From the NCBI RefSeq assembly GCF_007991755.1, contig NZ_BJYY01000012.1, positions 186,001 through 250,000 of the forward strand: DNA of 64,000 bases, in the 5' to 3' direction. How positions within the stretch are numbered: position 1 is the first letter of the stretch; every line of letters begins with the position of its first letter. Below the pieces are notes generated by a model that saw only the letters and a list, made by a program, of their open reading frames with translations, searched no databases and had not been told where the DNA came from. This document shows positions 15,940-24,876 of the stretch, one piece after another. The translations under genes and the position numbers were made by a program. Source of the stretch: Cellulomonas aerilata. Its GTDB lineage: Bacteria; Actinomycetota; Actinomycetes; Actinomycetales; Cellulomonadaceae.

Positions 15940-18177
15940 TCAGCCCCCGCGCAGGGCCCGACGGCGGGTCTCCAGCGCCACCAGCTCGGCGAACGCGGCC
16001 TGGTAGGCGTCCAGGTCGCCCGCCGGGTCCATCCGCTGCAGCCGGCTGCGTGCGGCCGCGATGTCCCGCGTCACGCCGAGGTCGATCAGCGCGGCCACCA
16101 CCCCGCGGACGTAGGTCTCCACGGCCGCGGGGCGGTCCTCCGGCAACGGCATCACGGCCAGCTCGGTGATCAGCGGGAGCACCGGCGCACCGGCCTCCTC
16201 GCTGACCCGCTCGACCCAGGCGGCGGCCGCCGTGGGGCCGGCCGCCAGCTCGCGCGCGGCCGTCATGCCCCCGGCCGCACGGATCGCCTCGTGCACGACC
16301 CGGAACGCCGGCACGGCGAACGCGTCGGCGCCGAGAAGGTCGAAGTCCGCCGGAACCAGTAGCGGCTGCTGGAGCGCGACCTCGAGGACCTGCCGCTCCA
16401 GCCGGGCGACCGGGTCCCGGCGGTCCGGTGAGGGCAGGGCGCGCTCGGGCGCACCGGGACCGCCCGGACCCCGTTCGCTCCCGACCTCGCCGGCCGCGTC
16501 GTACGGCGGCTCCTCGGGCGGCCCCCACGAGCCGCCCCACGACTCCCCCGGGCGTCCCCGCCCCTGGTCCGCGTGCCGGCCCCGCGGCGCCTCGGCGTGC
16601 CGGCCGCGCCCGCTGTCGCCGACGTGCCCGCGAGCGCCGTCCCCGGCACGCCCCCGGCCGCCATCCCCTGCGGGAGAGCGGGTCCACCGGTCGCCGCGGT
16701 CGCCGGCCGACGCATCCGGACGTCCCCCGCCCCGCCCGCCGGCGCGCTCCCCGGTCTGCTCGCCGGGGCGCCCGCGCCCGTGGTCCGCCGCGCGCCCGCG
16801 CTGACCCTCCGGCTCACCGCCGGCTCGTGCCACCGCCGTCCGGACCGAGTCCGCGTCCATGCCCAGCCACCCCGCGAGCATCCGCGCGTACTCCGGCCGC
16901 AGCGCGGCGTCGCGGATGCCGGCCACGACGGGGGCTGCCGCCCGCAACGCAGCCACCCGGCCCTCCGCGGTCTCCAGGTCGTGCGCCGCGAGGGTCGTGC
17001 GGATCACGAACTCGAACAGCGGCTGGCGGCCGGACACCAGCGCCCGCACGGCGTCCGGACCGCGGGCCTGGCGCAGGTCGCACGGGTCCATGCCGCTGGG
17101 CTCGACGGCCACGAACGTCTGGGCGGAGAACGACTGGTCCTCGCCGAACGCCCGCATCGCCGCCTTCTGCCCGGCGGCGTCGCCGTCGAAGGTGAAGATG
17201 ATCTCCCCGCCCACCGACGCCCCGGACGCGAGCTGCACGCCGCCGGTCACCGCGGAGTCGCCCAGCAGCCGGCGCACGATGCGCGCGTGCTCGGCCCCGA
17301 ACGCCGTTCCGCAGGTCGCGACCGCCGTCGGCACCCCGGACAGGTGCGCGGCCATGACGTCCGTGTAGCCCTCGACGACGACGACCTGGCGCGCCTTGGC
17401 GATCTCCCGCTTGGCCAGGTCCAGCCCGTAGAGCACCTGCGACTTCTTGTAGAGCGCGGTCTCCGGGGTGTTGAGGTACTTCGGTCCCTGGTCCTCCTCG
17501 AACAGCTTGCGCGCGCCGAAGCCGACGACGTCGCCGGTCACCTCGCGGATCGGCCACACCAGCCGGCCGCGGAAGCGGTCGTAGACGCCGCGGCTGCCCT
17601 GGCTCATCAGGCCCGACGCGACGAGCTCGGACTCCGTGAAGCCGCGCCCGCGCAGGTGGCGCAGCAGCGAGTCCCAACCCTGCGGGGCGAACCCGACGCC
17701 GAAGTGCTCCGCGTGCGACCGGTCGAACCCGCGCTCGGCGAGGAACGCCCGGCCGGCCGCGGCGGCCGGGGACGCCAGCTGCTCGGCGTAGAACTGGGCC
17801 GCCACGCCGTGCGCGTCGATGAGCCGCCGGCGGGTCCCGGTGTCCGGCCCGGATCGGGGGCCACCCGTCCCCTCCTCGTAGCGCAGCTGGACGCCGACGC
17901 GCCCGGCGAGGTACTCGACCGCCTCGGCGAAGGGCAGCCCGTCGATCTTCTGCACGAAGGAGATGACGTCGCCGCCTTCGCCGCACCCGAAGCAGTGGTA
18001 CCGGCCGACCTGCGGCCGGACGTGGAAGGACGGGGACCGCTCGTCGTGGAACGGGCACAGCCCCTTCATCGACCCGACGCCCGCGGTCTTCAGCGTCACG
18101 TGCTCGCCGACGACGTCCTCGATCCGTGCGCGCTCGCGGACCGCGTCCACGTCCTCCCGCCGGATCAGCCCCGCCAC
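15940..18177 (-). CDS. dnaG: DNA primase
   Basis: Makes RNA primers for replication. The N-terminal zinc-binding domain has Cys41, His44, Cys62 and Cys65 (CPFH and CFGC). The Toprim core has EGYTDVM near 270 and the metal-binding FDGDAAGQ near 327. The C-terminal helical DnaB-interacting domain follows a linker. At 745 residues it is longer than usual because the linker (about 455-584) is a 130-residue Arg/Gly/Asp-rich stretch with repeated GRGR units. A short extra segment (VTGGVQLASGASVG) also interrupts the Toprim region. It lies downstream of dgt. Confidence 0.97.
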   Translation of the reverse strand: MAGLIRREDVDAVRERARIEDVVGEHVTLKTAGVGSMKGLCPFHDERSPSFHVRPQVGRYHCFGCGEGGDVISFVQKIDGLPFAEAVEYLAGRVGVQLRYEEGTGGPRSGPDTGTRRRLIDAHGVAAQFYAEQLASPAAAAGRAFLAERGFDRSHAEHFGVGFAPQGWDSLLRHLRGRGFTESELVASGLMSQGSRGVYDRFRGRLVWPIREVTGDVVGFGARKLFEEDQGPKYLNTPETALYKKSQVLYGLDLAKREIAKARQVVVVEGYTDVMAAHLSGVPTAVATCGTAFGAEHARIVRRLLGDSAVTGGVQLASGASVGGEIIFTFDGDAAGQKAAMRAFGEDQSFSAQTFVAVEPSGMDPCDLRQARGPDAVRALVSGRQPLFEFVIRTTLAAHDLETAEGRVAALRAAAPVVAGIRDAALRPEYARMLAGWLGMDADSVRTAVARAGGEPEGQRGRAADHGRGRPGEQTGERAGGRGGGRPDASAGDRGDRWTRSPAGDGGRGRAGDGARGHVGDSGRGRHAEAPRGRHADQGRGRPGESWGGSWGPPEEPPYDAAGEVGSERGPGGPGAPERALPSPDRRDPVARLERQVLEVALQQPLLVPADFDLLGADAFAVPAFRVVHEAIRAAGGMTAARELAAGPTAAAAWVERVSEEAGAPVLPLITELAVMPLPEDRPAAVETYVRGVVAALIDLGVTRDIAAARSRLQRMDPAGDLDAYQAAFAELVALETRRRALRGG

Positions 18178-18289
18178 GGTCAGGGAGTCTAGGCGTCACC
18201 ACCGACGCCCCCGCCCGCCGCACGCCGACCCCGTCCCGCCCCACCACCCGCACCCCCGCCACCACCCCCACCGCCCTCGCCACCACCAC

Positions 18290-18352
18290 CGCCGAGTGCG
18301 ACGTCCTGGACCGCTCCGGGCGCATGGTCGGTCCAGGACGTCGCACTCGGCG
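18290..18352. terminator. Long perfect inverted repeat between dgt and dnaG
   Basis: Arms of 23 bases (18290-18312 and 18330-18352) are perfectly complementary around a 17-base loop; the arm includes GAGTGCGACGTCCTGGACC. It lies 60 bases past the dgt stop and could terminate dgt transcription. Arm length and perfection exceed a normal terminator and are also compatible with a REP/MITE-like dispersed palindrome. The flanks are low-complexity CCACC-rich sequence. Confidence 0.7.
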
Positions 18353-18411
18353 AGGGGTGCAGCGGAGGGTGCGGGGAGGCGGCGGGGAGGGACGGCGGGG
18401 GGCCGCCGGGG

Positions 18412-19740
18412 TCAGTGACGCGGGGGGCGCACCAGGCGCCCGTGCCACTCCGCGGCGCTGACGTCGGTGAGCGAGGCGACCTGGTCGACGACGACCCGCA
18501 GCCGGGCGGCGTCGTCGGCGGCGGCACGCCAGTCCGCCGCGAACGGCGGCTCGAGCGCCAGCGGGGCCCGCTGGGAGATGACGCGCACCAGGTCGGTGAG
18601 GATGTCGCGCTGGCGCTGGTACAGCGGCTCCTGCTCGCGCGGCGCCATGACGTACGCCACGGCCAGCCCCTTGAGCACGAGGATCTCGGCGAGGGTCCCC
18701 GCGGGGACCACGAGCGAGGCGGCGTACCGGGTCAACGGGCCCTCGCCGTACCGCTCACGGGTCGCCGCCTCCGCCGCGCCGGCGAACCGGCCGATGAGCT
18801 GGCTGGTCGCGTCCTTGAGCATGGCCAGCGCGCCGCGCGAGCCGTCGAACCTCGGTCCCCACAGCCGGGTCGCCACCAGCCGGTCCATCGCGTGGAGCAG
18901 CTCGTCGCCGCTCACCGCGTACCCGTACCAGGCCTCCACGGCCGCCACGACGCGGGCCCGCTCCTCGTGGCGGGTGAGCACCGCCAGGTCCAGGCGACCA
19001 CCGACGACGGCGTCCTCCACGTCGTGCACGGAGTAGGAGATGTCGTCGGCGAGGTCCATGACCTGCGCCTCCAGGCACCGGCGCTGGTCCGGCGCGCCCT
19101 GGCGCAGCCACGCGAAGACCTCGCGGTCGTCGTCGTAGACCCCGAACTTGTCCGTCGCCCGACCCTCCGTGCGCGGGCGCTCGCCGCGGCCCCACGGGTA
19201 CTTCACCGACGCGTCCAGGCTGGCGCGGGTCAGGTTCAGCCCGACCGCGCGGCCGTGACGGTCCACGACCTTGGGTTCGAGCCGGGTCAGCAGCCGCAGG
19301 GTCTGGGCGTTGCCCTCGAACCCGCCGATGTCGGCGGACAGGTCCGCCAGCGCGCGCTCCCCGTTGTGCCCGAACGGCGGGTGACCCAGGTCGTGCGCCA
19401 GGCAGGCGGTGTCCACGACGTCCGGGTCGCACCCCAGCGCCTTGCCGAGCTCGCGCCCCACCTGGGCGACCTCGAGGGTGTGCGTCAGCCGGGTCCGCAC
19501 GAAGTCGTCGCTGGAGGGCCCGAGCACCTGCGTCTTGGCGCCGAGCCGCCGCAGCGCGGAGGAGTGCACCAGCCGGGCACGGTCGCGCTCGAACGGCGTC
19601 CGCGCCCGGGACTTGGGACTCTCCTGAGCCCAGCGGGCCCGGTCGTCGGCGGTGTAGCCACGGTCGTCCACGCTCCCGCGGGCCTCGGCGCCCACGTGCC
19701 CCCGCAGGCGCAGCGGCTGGACGGATCGGCTCTCGGACAC
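18412..19740 (-). CDS. dgt: Deoxyguanosinetriphosphate triphosphohydrolase-like protein
   Basis: A 442-residue HD-domain enzyme that removes tripolyphosphate from dNTPs. Metal ligands are visible in RLTHTLEV and LAHDLGHPPFGHNGE, and the region starting RTPFERDRARLVHSSALRRL is typical of bacterial Dgt proteins. The GTG start at 19740 is chosen because TAGGGT (19748-19753) lies 7 bases upstream, as expected for a leaderless actinobacterial start; frames extending further upstream lose family similarity. dnaG follows downstream beyond the long inverted repeat, a common actinobacterial pairing. Confidence 0.95.
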   Translation of the reverse strand: MSESRSVQPLRLRGHVGAEARGSVDDRGYTADDRARWAQESPKSRARTPFERDRARLVHSSALRRLGAKTQVLGPSSDDFVRTRLTHTLEVAQVGRELGKALGCDPDVVDTACLAHDLGHPPFGHNGERALADLSADIGGFEGNAQTLRLLTRLEPKVVDRHGRAVGLNLTRASLDASVKYPWGRGERPRTEGRATDKFGVYDDDREVFAWLRQGAPDQRRCLEAQVMDLADDISYSVHDVEDAVVGGRLDLAVLTRHEERARVVAAVEAWYGYAVSGDELLHAMDRLVATRLWGPRFDGSRGALAMLKDATSQLIGRFAGAAEAATRERYGEGPLTRYAASLVVPAGTLAEILVLKGLAVAYVMAPREQEPLYQRQRDILTDLVRVISQRAPLALEPPFAADWRAAADDAARLRVVVDQVASLTDVSAAEWHGRLVRPPRH

Positions 19741-20054
19741 GCCCGCCACCCTAACGACCGGCGCTCCCCGGCGAGCGCCGCCGACTGCGCCCCGCCGCCC
19801 GGCGTCGCCTACCCTGGACCGCAGCCGAGGCCCCCAGCGCGCGACCGGGCGGCGTCGGACCCCGGGGGACCGTGCGGACCGGCACGGCCGCCGCTCCGCC
19901 AGAGGCCGGAGGCCGTCACCCGACGACACCGGAAGCCCGCTCGACCGCCACCGACCTCGGCCCCGCCGCGAACGCGCCCGCCGACGGGCTCCCGCCACGA
20001 GCGCGCCCGCTCCCATCCGCCGCACGTCCCCACGCACGACAGACAGGACCCACG
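19741..20054. promoter_or_regulatory. Divergent promoter region of dgt and the GH13 gene
   Basis: About 310 bases between divergent genes. The dgt -10 (TAGGGT on the minus strand, 19748-19753) is clear. On the plus side AGGA at 20045-20048 serves the TTG start at 20055. No operator palindrome was recognised. Confidence 0.5.
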
Positions 20055-21845
20055 TTGACCCTCGCCACCGGCTCCACCGCTCCGACCGCCCTCACGACCG
20101 AGCCCGTCCACTCCGCCGGCGGCCCCGGCGCCGAGTGGTGGCGGCACGCGGTGATCTACCAGGTGTACCCGCGGTCGTTCGCCGACGCCTCGGGCGACGG
20201 CATCGGTGACCTCCCGGGCATCACCGCCCGCCTCGACCACCTGGCCACCCTCGGGGTGGACGCCGTCTGGCTGTCGCCCTTCTACACCTCCCCGCAGGCG
20301 GACGCCGGGTACGACGTCGCCGACTACCGGGACGTCGACCCGCTCTTCGGGACCCTCGCCGACGCCGACCGGCTGCTCGAGCGAGCCCACGGCCTCGGGA
20401 TGCGGGTCATCGTCGACCTCGTGCCCAACCACACCTCCGACGAGCACACCTGGTTCCGCGCTGCGCTGGCCGCCGCTCCGGGCAGCCCCGAGCGCGACCG
20501 GTACCTCTTCCGCGACGGCGCGGGCCCGGACGGCTCGGTGCCGCCGAACAACTGGCGCTCCATCTTCGGCGGCCCGGCCTGGACCCGCGTCGCCGACGGC
20601 CAGTGGTACCTCAACCTGTTCGACTCCAAGCAGCCGGACCTGAACTGGGAGAACCCCGAGGTCCGCGCCGAGATGGAGTCGGTGCTGCGGTTCTGGCTGG
20701 ACCGCGGCGTGGACGGCTTCCGGATCGACGTCGCCCACGGCTTGGTCAAGGCGCCCGGGCTGCCGGACTGGGACGGCACCGTCGCGATGGTCGAGGGCAC
20801 CGAGCCGCCGGCCGGCACGGACGACGGCGCCATGGACGGCGGCGCGGACGGCGGCGCGGACGAGGCCAGCACCGGCGCCGGGAACCGCGGCCCCATGTTC
20901 GACCAGGAGGGGGTCCACGAGATCTACCGGTCCTGGCACCGCGTCCTGGCCGAGTACGACGGCGACCGCGCGCTCGTCGCCGAGGCCTGGGTCGAGCCGC
21001 TGTCGCGCCTGGCGCGCTACGTGCGCCCGGACGAGATGCACCAGGCGTTCAACTTCTCCTTCCTCACCACGCGCTGGGACGTGCCGGCGCTGCGTCGGGT
21101 GGTCACCGCGTCGCTGCAGGCCGGCGACGCCGTCGGCGCCCCCACCACCTGGGTGCTCTCCAACCACGACGTCGTCCGGCACGTGAGCCGCCTGGGCCTG
21201 CGGGACGCCGGGTCGAAGCCCAAGGGCATCGGCCAGGGGGACGAGCAGCCGGACGAGGCCCTGGGCCTGCGCCGGGGACGCGCCGCCTCGCTGCTCATGC
21301 TCGGCCTGCCCGGCTCGGCGTACCTGTACCAGGGCGAGGAGCTGGGCCTGCCCGAGCACACCACGCTCGACGACGACCTGCGCCAGGACCCGGCGTGGTT
21401 CCGGTCCGGCCACGCCGAGCGAGGCCGCGACGGGTGCCGGGTCCCGCTGCCGTGGCAGGCCGACGCCCCGGGCTTCGGCTTCTCGCCGACCGGCGCCACC
21501 TGGCTGCCGCAGCCCCGGTCGTGGGGTGCCTACGCGGCCGACGCGCAGGACGGTGTGCCGGGCTCGACGCTGGAGATGTACCGGGCGGCGCTGCGGCTGC
21601 GGCGCGAGAGCGAACTCGGCACGGGCTCGCTCGCGTGGGCGGACACGGACGGCCCGGTCGGCTGGGACCGCACCCACGTCCTGGCCCTGGTCAACCGGGA
21701 CGTCCTCGTGCTGACCAACGTCGGCCCCACGCCGGTCGGGCTCCCGGCCGGCGCGCTGGTGCTCGTCGCCAGCGCCGACCTCGACGGCGACGCCGACGCG
21801 CCGCTGGTGCCCACGGACACCACCGTCTGGGCCCGCCTGGCCTAG
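20055..21845 (+). CDS. GH13 alpha-glucosidase / oligo-1,6-glucosidase-like enzyme
   Basis: A 596-residue cytoplasmic alpha-amylase-family hydrolase, probably releasing glucose from short alpha-glucosides. VIYQVYPRSFADASGDGIGD and DLVPNHTS are typical. The catalytic triad is Asp225 in GFRIDVAHG (nucleophile), Glu310 in LVAEAW (acid/base) and Asp372 in SNHDV. The start is a TTG at 20055 with AGGA six bases upstream; an in-frame extension upstream lacks family similarity. An acidic glycine-rich insert (DDGAMDGGADGGADEAS, about 256-272) lies between the nucleophile and acid/base, probably a surface loop. Trehalose synthase is less likely given the length. Confidence 0.92.
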   Translation: MTLATGSTAPTALTTEPVHSAGGPGAEWWRHAVIYQVYPRSFADASGDGIGDLPGITARLDHLATLGVDAVWLSPFYTSPQADAGYDVADYRDVDPLFGTLADADRLLERAHGLGMRVIVDLVPNHTSDEHTWFRAALAAAPGSPERDRYLFRDGAGPDGSVPPNNWRSIFGGPAWTRVADGQWYLNLFDSKQPDLNWENPEVRAEMESVLRFWLDRGVDGFRIDVAHGLVKAPGLPDWDGTVAMVEGTEPPAGTDDGAMDGGADGGADEASTGAGNRGPMFDQEGVHEIYRSWHRVLAEYDGDRALVAEAWVEPLSRLARYVRPDEMHQAFNFSFLTTRWDVPALRRVVTASLQAGDAVGAPTTWVLSNHDVVRHVSRLGLRDAGSKPKGIGQGDEQPDEALGLRRGRAASLLMLGLPGSAYLYQGEELGLPEHTTLDDDLRQDPAWFRSGHAERGRDGCRVPLPWQADAPGFGFSPTGATWLPQPRSWGAYAADAQDGVPGSTLEMYRAALRLRRESELGTGSLAWADTDGPVGWDRTHVLALVNRDVLVLTNVGPTPVGLPAGALVLVASADLDGDADAPLVPTDTTVWARLA

Positions 21846-21872
21846 GCCACGCCGACCCCGGAAAGGGTCGCA

Positions 21873-21907
21873 CGACGGGGTCCGCGCGACGAGCGCGGGC
21901 CCCGTCG
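21873..21907. terminator. Bidirectional terminator between GH13 gene and dusB
   Basis: Fifteen-base arms (CGACGGGG-T-CCGCGC with its complement, one G-T wobble) around a 5-base loop, in the 72-base gap between two convergent stop codons. Confidence 0.8.
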
Positions 21908-21917
21908 TCGCCCGGCG

Positions 21918-23141
21918 TCAGCCGCCGGAGACGCTGAGCTCGGCCTCCTCCAGGGCGCGGCGGAAGTCGTCGCTGAGGTCGCGCGAGTCCAGCCACCCGT
22001 CCGGCAGCGACGGTCGCTTCGGGGAGCCGGCCCGCCCGCGCTGCCCCTCGGCCGCCGCGCCGGGGTACGGCTGGTCGAGGTCGAGCTGTGCGAGGCGGTC
22101 GTCGAGCTCCGCCAGGGTGGAGATCAGCCCGAGCTGGGCGCGCAGCGCGCCACCCACGACGTAGCCCTTGAGGTACCAGGCCATGTGCTTGCGCATCTCG
22201 CGCATGGCCTTGTTCTCCTCGCCGAAGTGCTCGACCATCAGCTCGGCGTGCCGCCGCACGACGCCGGCGACCTCGCCCAGACCCGGCCGCACCCGCGTGC
22301 CCGAGCCGGCGAACGCCGCTGCGAGGTCCGCGAACAGCCACGGCCGGCCCTGGCACCCGCGCCCGACGACGACGCCGTCGCACCCGGTCTGCGCGACCAT
22401 CGCCAGGGCGTCCTCGGCCGACCAGATGTCGCCGTTGCCGAGCACCGGGATGTCGGTGACGGTCTCCTTCAGGCGGGCGATCGCCTCCCAGTCGGCGGTC
22501 CCGGAGTAGTAGTCCGCGGCCGTCCGGGCGTGCAGCGCGACTGCGGCGACGCCGGCGTCCTGGGCGACCAGACCCGCCTCCAGGTAGGTGAGGTGGTCCT
22601 CGTCGATGCCCTTGCGCATCTTGACGGTGACCGGCACGCCGTACGGCGACGCGGCGTCGACAGCCGCGCGCACGATGGAGGCGAACAGGTCCCGCTTCCA
22701 CGGCAGCACGGCGCCGCCGCCCTTGCGGGTCACCTTGGGCACCGGGCAGCCGAAGTTGAGGTCGACGTGGTCCGCGCGGTCCTCGGAGGCGATCAGCCGG
22801 ACGGCGGCGCCGACGGTCGCGGGGTCGACGCCGTAGACCTGCACGGACCGCGGCCGCTCGTCCGGCTCGTGGGAGATGATCCGCATCGACTCCTCGCCGC
22901 GCTCGACGAGCGCGCGGGAGGTGACCATCTCCGCGACGTACAGACCCGCGCCGCTCTCCCGGCACAGGCGCCGGAAGGCCGCGTTCGTCACGCCGGCCAT
23001 GGGGGCGAGCACCACCGGGGTGTCGATGACGAGCGGCCCGATGTGCAGGGGCGGCAGCACGTTCGTCGTGCCGGTGACGGCACGTGCGGGTGTGCCCGCG
23101 GGTGCGGTCGCAGGCGTGTCGGCGGCAGGGGCGAGGGTCAC
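21918..23141 (-). CDS. dusB: tRNA-dihydrouridine synthase B
   Basis: A flavin-dependent enzyme reducing uridine to dihydrouridine in tRNA D-loops. It has the TIM-barrel opening APMAGVTNAAFR, the catalytic Cys near residue 130 in NFGCPVPKVTRKGGG, VKMRKGID, the FMN-phosphate region VGRGCQGRPW and a C-terminal helical tRNA-binding domain. The 407-residue form from GTG 23141 is chosen because GGAG lies about 4 bases upstream and an upstream in-frame extension is low-complexity. The divergent gene at 23360 may share the 218-base promoter region. Confidence 0.95.
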   Translation of the reverse strand: MTLAPAADTPATAPAGTPARAVTGTTNVLPPLHIGPLVIDTPVVLAPMAGVTNAAFRRLCRESGAGLYVAEMVTSRALVERGEESMRIISHEPDERPRSVQVYGVDPATVGAAVRLIASEDRADHVDLNFGCPVPKVTRKGGGAVLPWKRDLFASIVRAAVDAASPYGVPVTVKMRKGIDEDHLTYLEAGLVAQDAGVAAVALHARTAADYYSGTADWEAIARLKETVTDIPVLGNGDIWSAEDALAMVAQTGCDGVVVGRGCQGRPWLFADLAAAFAGSGTRVRPGLGEVAGVVRRHAELMVEHFGEENKAMREMRKHMAWYLKGYVVGGALRAQLGLISTLAELDDRLAQLDLDQPYPGAAAEGQRGRAGSPKRPSLPDGWLDSRDLSDDFRRALEEAELSVSGG

Positions 23142-23359
23142 CGCTCCATTGTCCCCCAGCCGTGGCGCGGCGCCGGACCGGTCCGGTGGCGCGGGAGCGG
23201 CCCGGACGGCGTCCCGCGGGCACGACCGGAGGCTTGTGCCGCCGGGCCGGGACGAGGACCGTCGGTCCCGGGGCCCTCGCCGCTGTGGCGACGTGCCTCC
23301 CGGGTCGCCGGCCGACGACTCGCCCGCACAGGTGGGAGGCGCGCACAGTGGAGAGCCCG

Positions 23360-23827
23360 ATGGCACACCGTGTCCTGCTGGTGGCGAACCGGACGCTCGG
23401 GAGCGAGGAGGTCGCGGCGGCCGTGCGGGAACGGGTCGCGGCGGGTGGGACCGAGCTGTGGATCGTGGTCCCGGTCGAGGTCCCGCAGGGTCAGGGCGCG
23501 GTGTCCGTGGCCGGCGCCGCGCCCGCCGGCGAGATCCTGCCCGTGCGCAACCGGGCGCCGGATGCCCGCGCCTATGACCTGGCCGAGCGGCGCCTGCAGG
23601 AGGCGCGGGACCGCTTCGGCGCGCTCGGGGTGCCCGTCGGGGGCGAGGTCGGCGACGTCGACCCCTTCAAGGCGGTCAGCACGGCGATGGGCAGGCACGA
23701 GTTCGCGGAGGTGGTCGTCTCCACGCTGCCGAGGGCGGTGTCGCACTGGCTGCGCGTCGACCTGCCGAGCCGGGTGCACCGCAGGTTCAAGGTCCCGGTC
23801 ACCACGGTGACCGGCCGCGACGCCTGA
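23360..23827 (+). CDS. Rossmann-like hypothetical protein, UspA-like
   Basis: A 155-residue soluble protein beginning MAHRVLLVANRTLGSEEVAA with a beta-alpha-beta pattern. The second half has GEVGDVDPFKAVSTAMGRHE and EVVVSTLPRAVSHWLRVDLP, resembling a universal-stress-protein-type nucleotide fold in which the ligand is not obvious. GGAG 7 bases before the ATG fixes the start. It is probably cytoplasmic with a regulatory or stress role, but this is only suggested by fold resemblance. Confidence 0.75.
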   Translation: MAHRVLLVANRTLGSEEVAAAVRERVAAGGTELWIVVPVEVPQGQGAVSVAGAAPAGEILPVRNRAPDARAYDLAERRLQEARDRFGALGVPVGGEVGDVDPFKAVSTAMGRHEFAEVVVSTLPRAVSHWLRVDLPSRVHRRFKVPVTTVTGRDA

Positions 23828-23910
23828 CCTGTCCGGCACGTCGACCCCTCGCCCCGCCGAGGACGGCAGGGTCCTCGCCCGTGTCGGTGGCTGCCGCCAC
23901 ACTGGTGCGC

Positions 23911-24876
23911 GTGCCGACCATCTCTGCGCAGGGCATCGTCAAGACCTACGGCTCGGTCCGAGCGCTGGACGGGCTCGACCTCACCGTCGAGGAGGGGACC
24001 GTGCTCGGCCTGCTCGGCCCCAACGGCGCCGGGAAGACGACGGCGGTGCGGGTGCTGACCACCCTGCTGCGGCCGACCTCCGGCACCGCCACGGTCAGCG
24101 GCCTGGACGTCGTCCGGGACGCCAAGGCGCTCCGGGCGCGGATCGGCGTCTCGGGGCAGTACGCCGCGGTGGACGACAACCTCACGGCGTTCGAGAACCT
24201 CGACATGGTGGGGCGCCTGTACCACCTGGGCGCCGCCCGGTCCCGACAACGTGCGTGGGAGCTGCTCGAGCGGTTCGACCTCACCGAGGCGGCCAAGCGC
24301 CCCGTCGGCCAGTACTCCGGCGGCATGCGACGGCGCCTGGACCTGGCGGGTGCGCTCGTGGCCGAGCCCGCGGTGCTGTTCCTCGACGAGCCGACCACGG
24401 GCCTGGACCCGCGCGGGCGGCTGGGGATGTGGGACGTCATCTCCGAGCTCGTCGCGGCCGGGACGACGCTGCTGCTGACGACCCAGTACCTGGAGGAGGC
24501 GGACCGGCTGGCCGACCGGATCGCCGTCATCGACCACGGCCGGGTCATCGCCGAGGGGACGTCGGACGAGCTCAAGGCGACCGTGGGCGGCGAGCGGGTG
24601 GAGGTCACCGTCGCCCGCTCGTCCGACCTGGCGCGCACCCGGGACCTGCTGGCGCCGGTCGCCGTCGGCGAGCTGGTCACCGACGAGCACACCCGCACCG
24701 TGACGGCGCCGGTCACCGGCGGGGCGGGCGCGCTGGTCGCAGGGCTGCGCGCGCTGGGCGACGCCGGGATCGACGTGCAGGACGCCGGCGTGCGCCGTCC
24801 CACCCTCGACGACGTGTTCATGTCCCTGACCGGTCACGAGGCCGAGGCCCGCTCCACGGAAGGTGGTCGCTCATGA
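23911..24876 (+). CDS. ABC exporter ATP-binding protein, DrrA-like
   Basis: ATPase of a two-gene ABC exporter of the daunorubicin-resistance (DrrA) type. It has GPNGAGKTT near residue 40, the Q-loop segment GVSGQYAAVDDNLTAFENL, the signature YSGGMRRRLDLA, Walker B LFLDEPTTGLDPRGR and a C-terminal extension ending in RRPTLDDVFMSLTG, all diagnostic of this class. GTG 23911 is preferred over GTG 23881 because it gives the usual N-terminus; CACACT 7 bases upstream is a weak leaderless -10. The stop overlaps the permease start as ATGA. The drug or lipid exported is unknown. Confidence 0.93.
   Translation: MPTISAQGIVKTYGSVRALDGLDLTVEEGTVLGLLGPNGAGKTTAVRVLTTLLRPTSGTATVSGLDVVRDAKALRARIGVSGQYAAVDDNLTAFENLDMVGRLYHLGAARSRQRAWELLERFDLTEAAKRPVGQYSGGMRRRLDLAGALVAEPAVLFLDEPTTGLDPRGRLGMWDVISELVAAGTTLLLTTQYLEEADRLADRIAVIDHGRVIAEGTSDELKATVGGERVEVTVARSSDLARTRDLLAPVAVGELVTDEHTRTVTAPVTGGAGALVAGLRALGDAGIDVQDAGVRRPTLDDVFMSLTGHEAEARSTEGGRS

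Noticed and set aside
18189-18289. CCACC-rich tract beside the long inverted repeat as a tandem repeat array
   Set aside because: Low-complexity but with no fixed unit length or phase.
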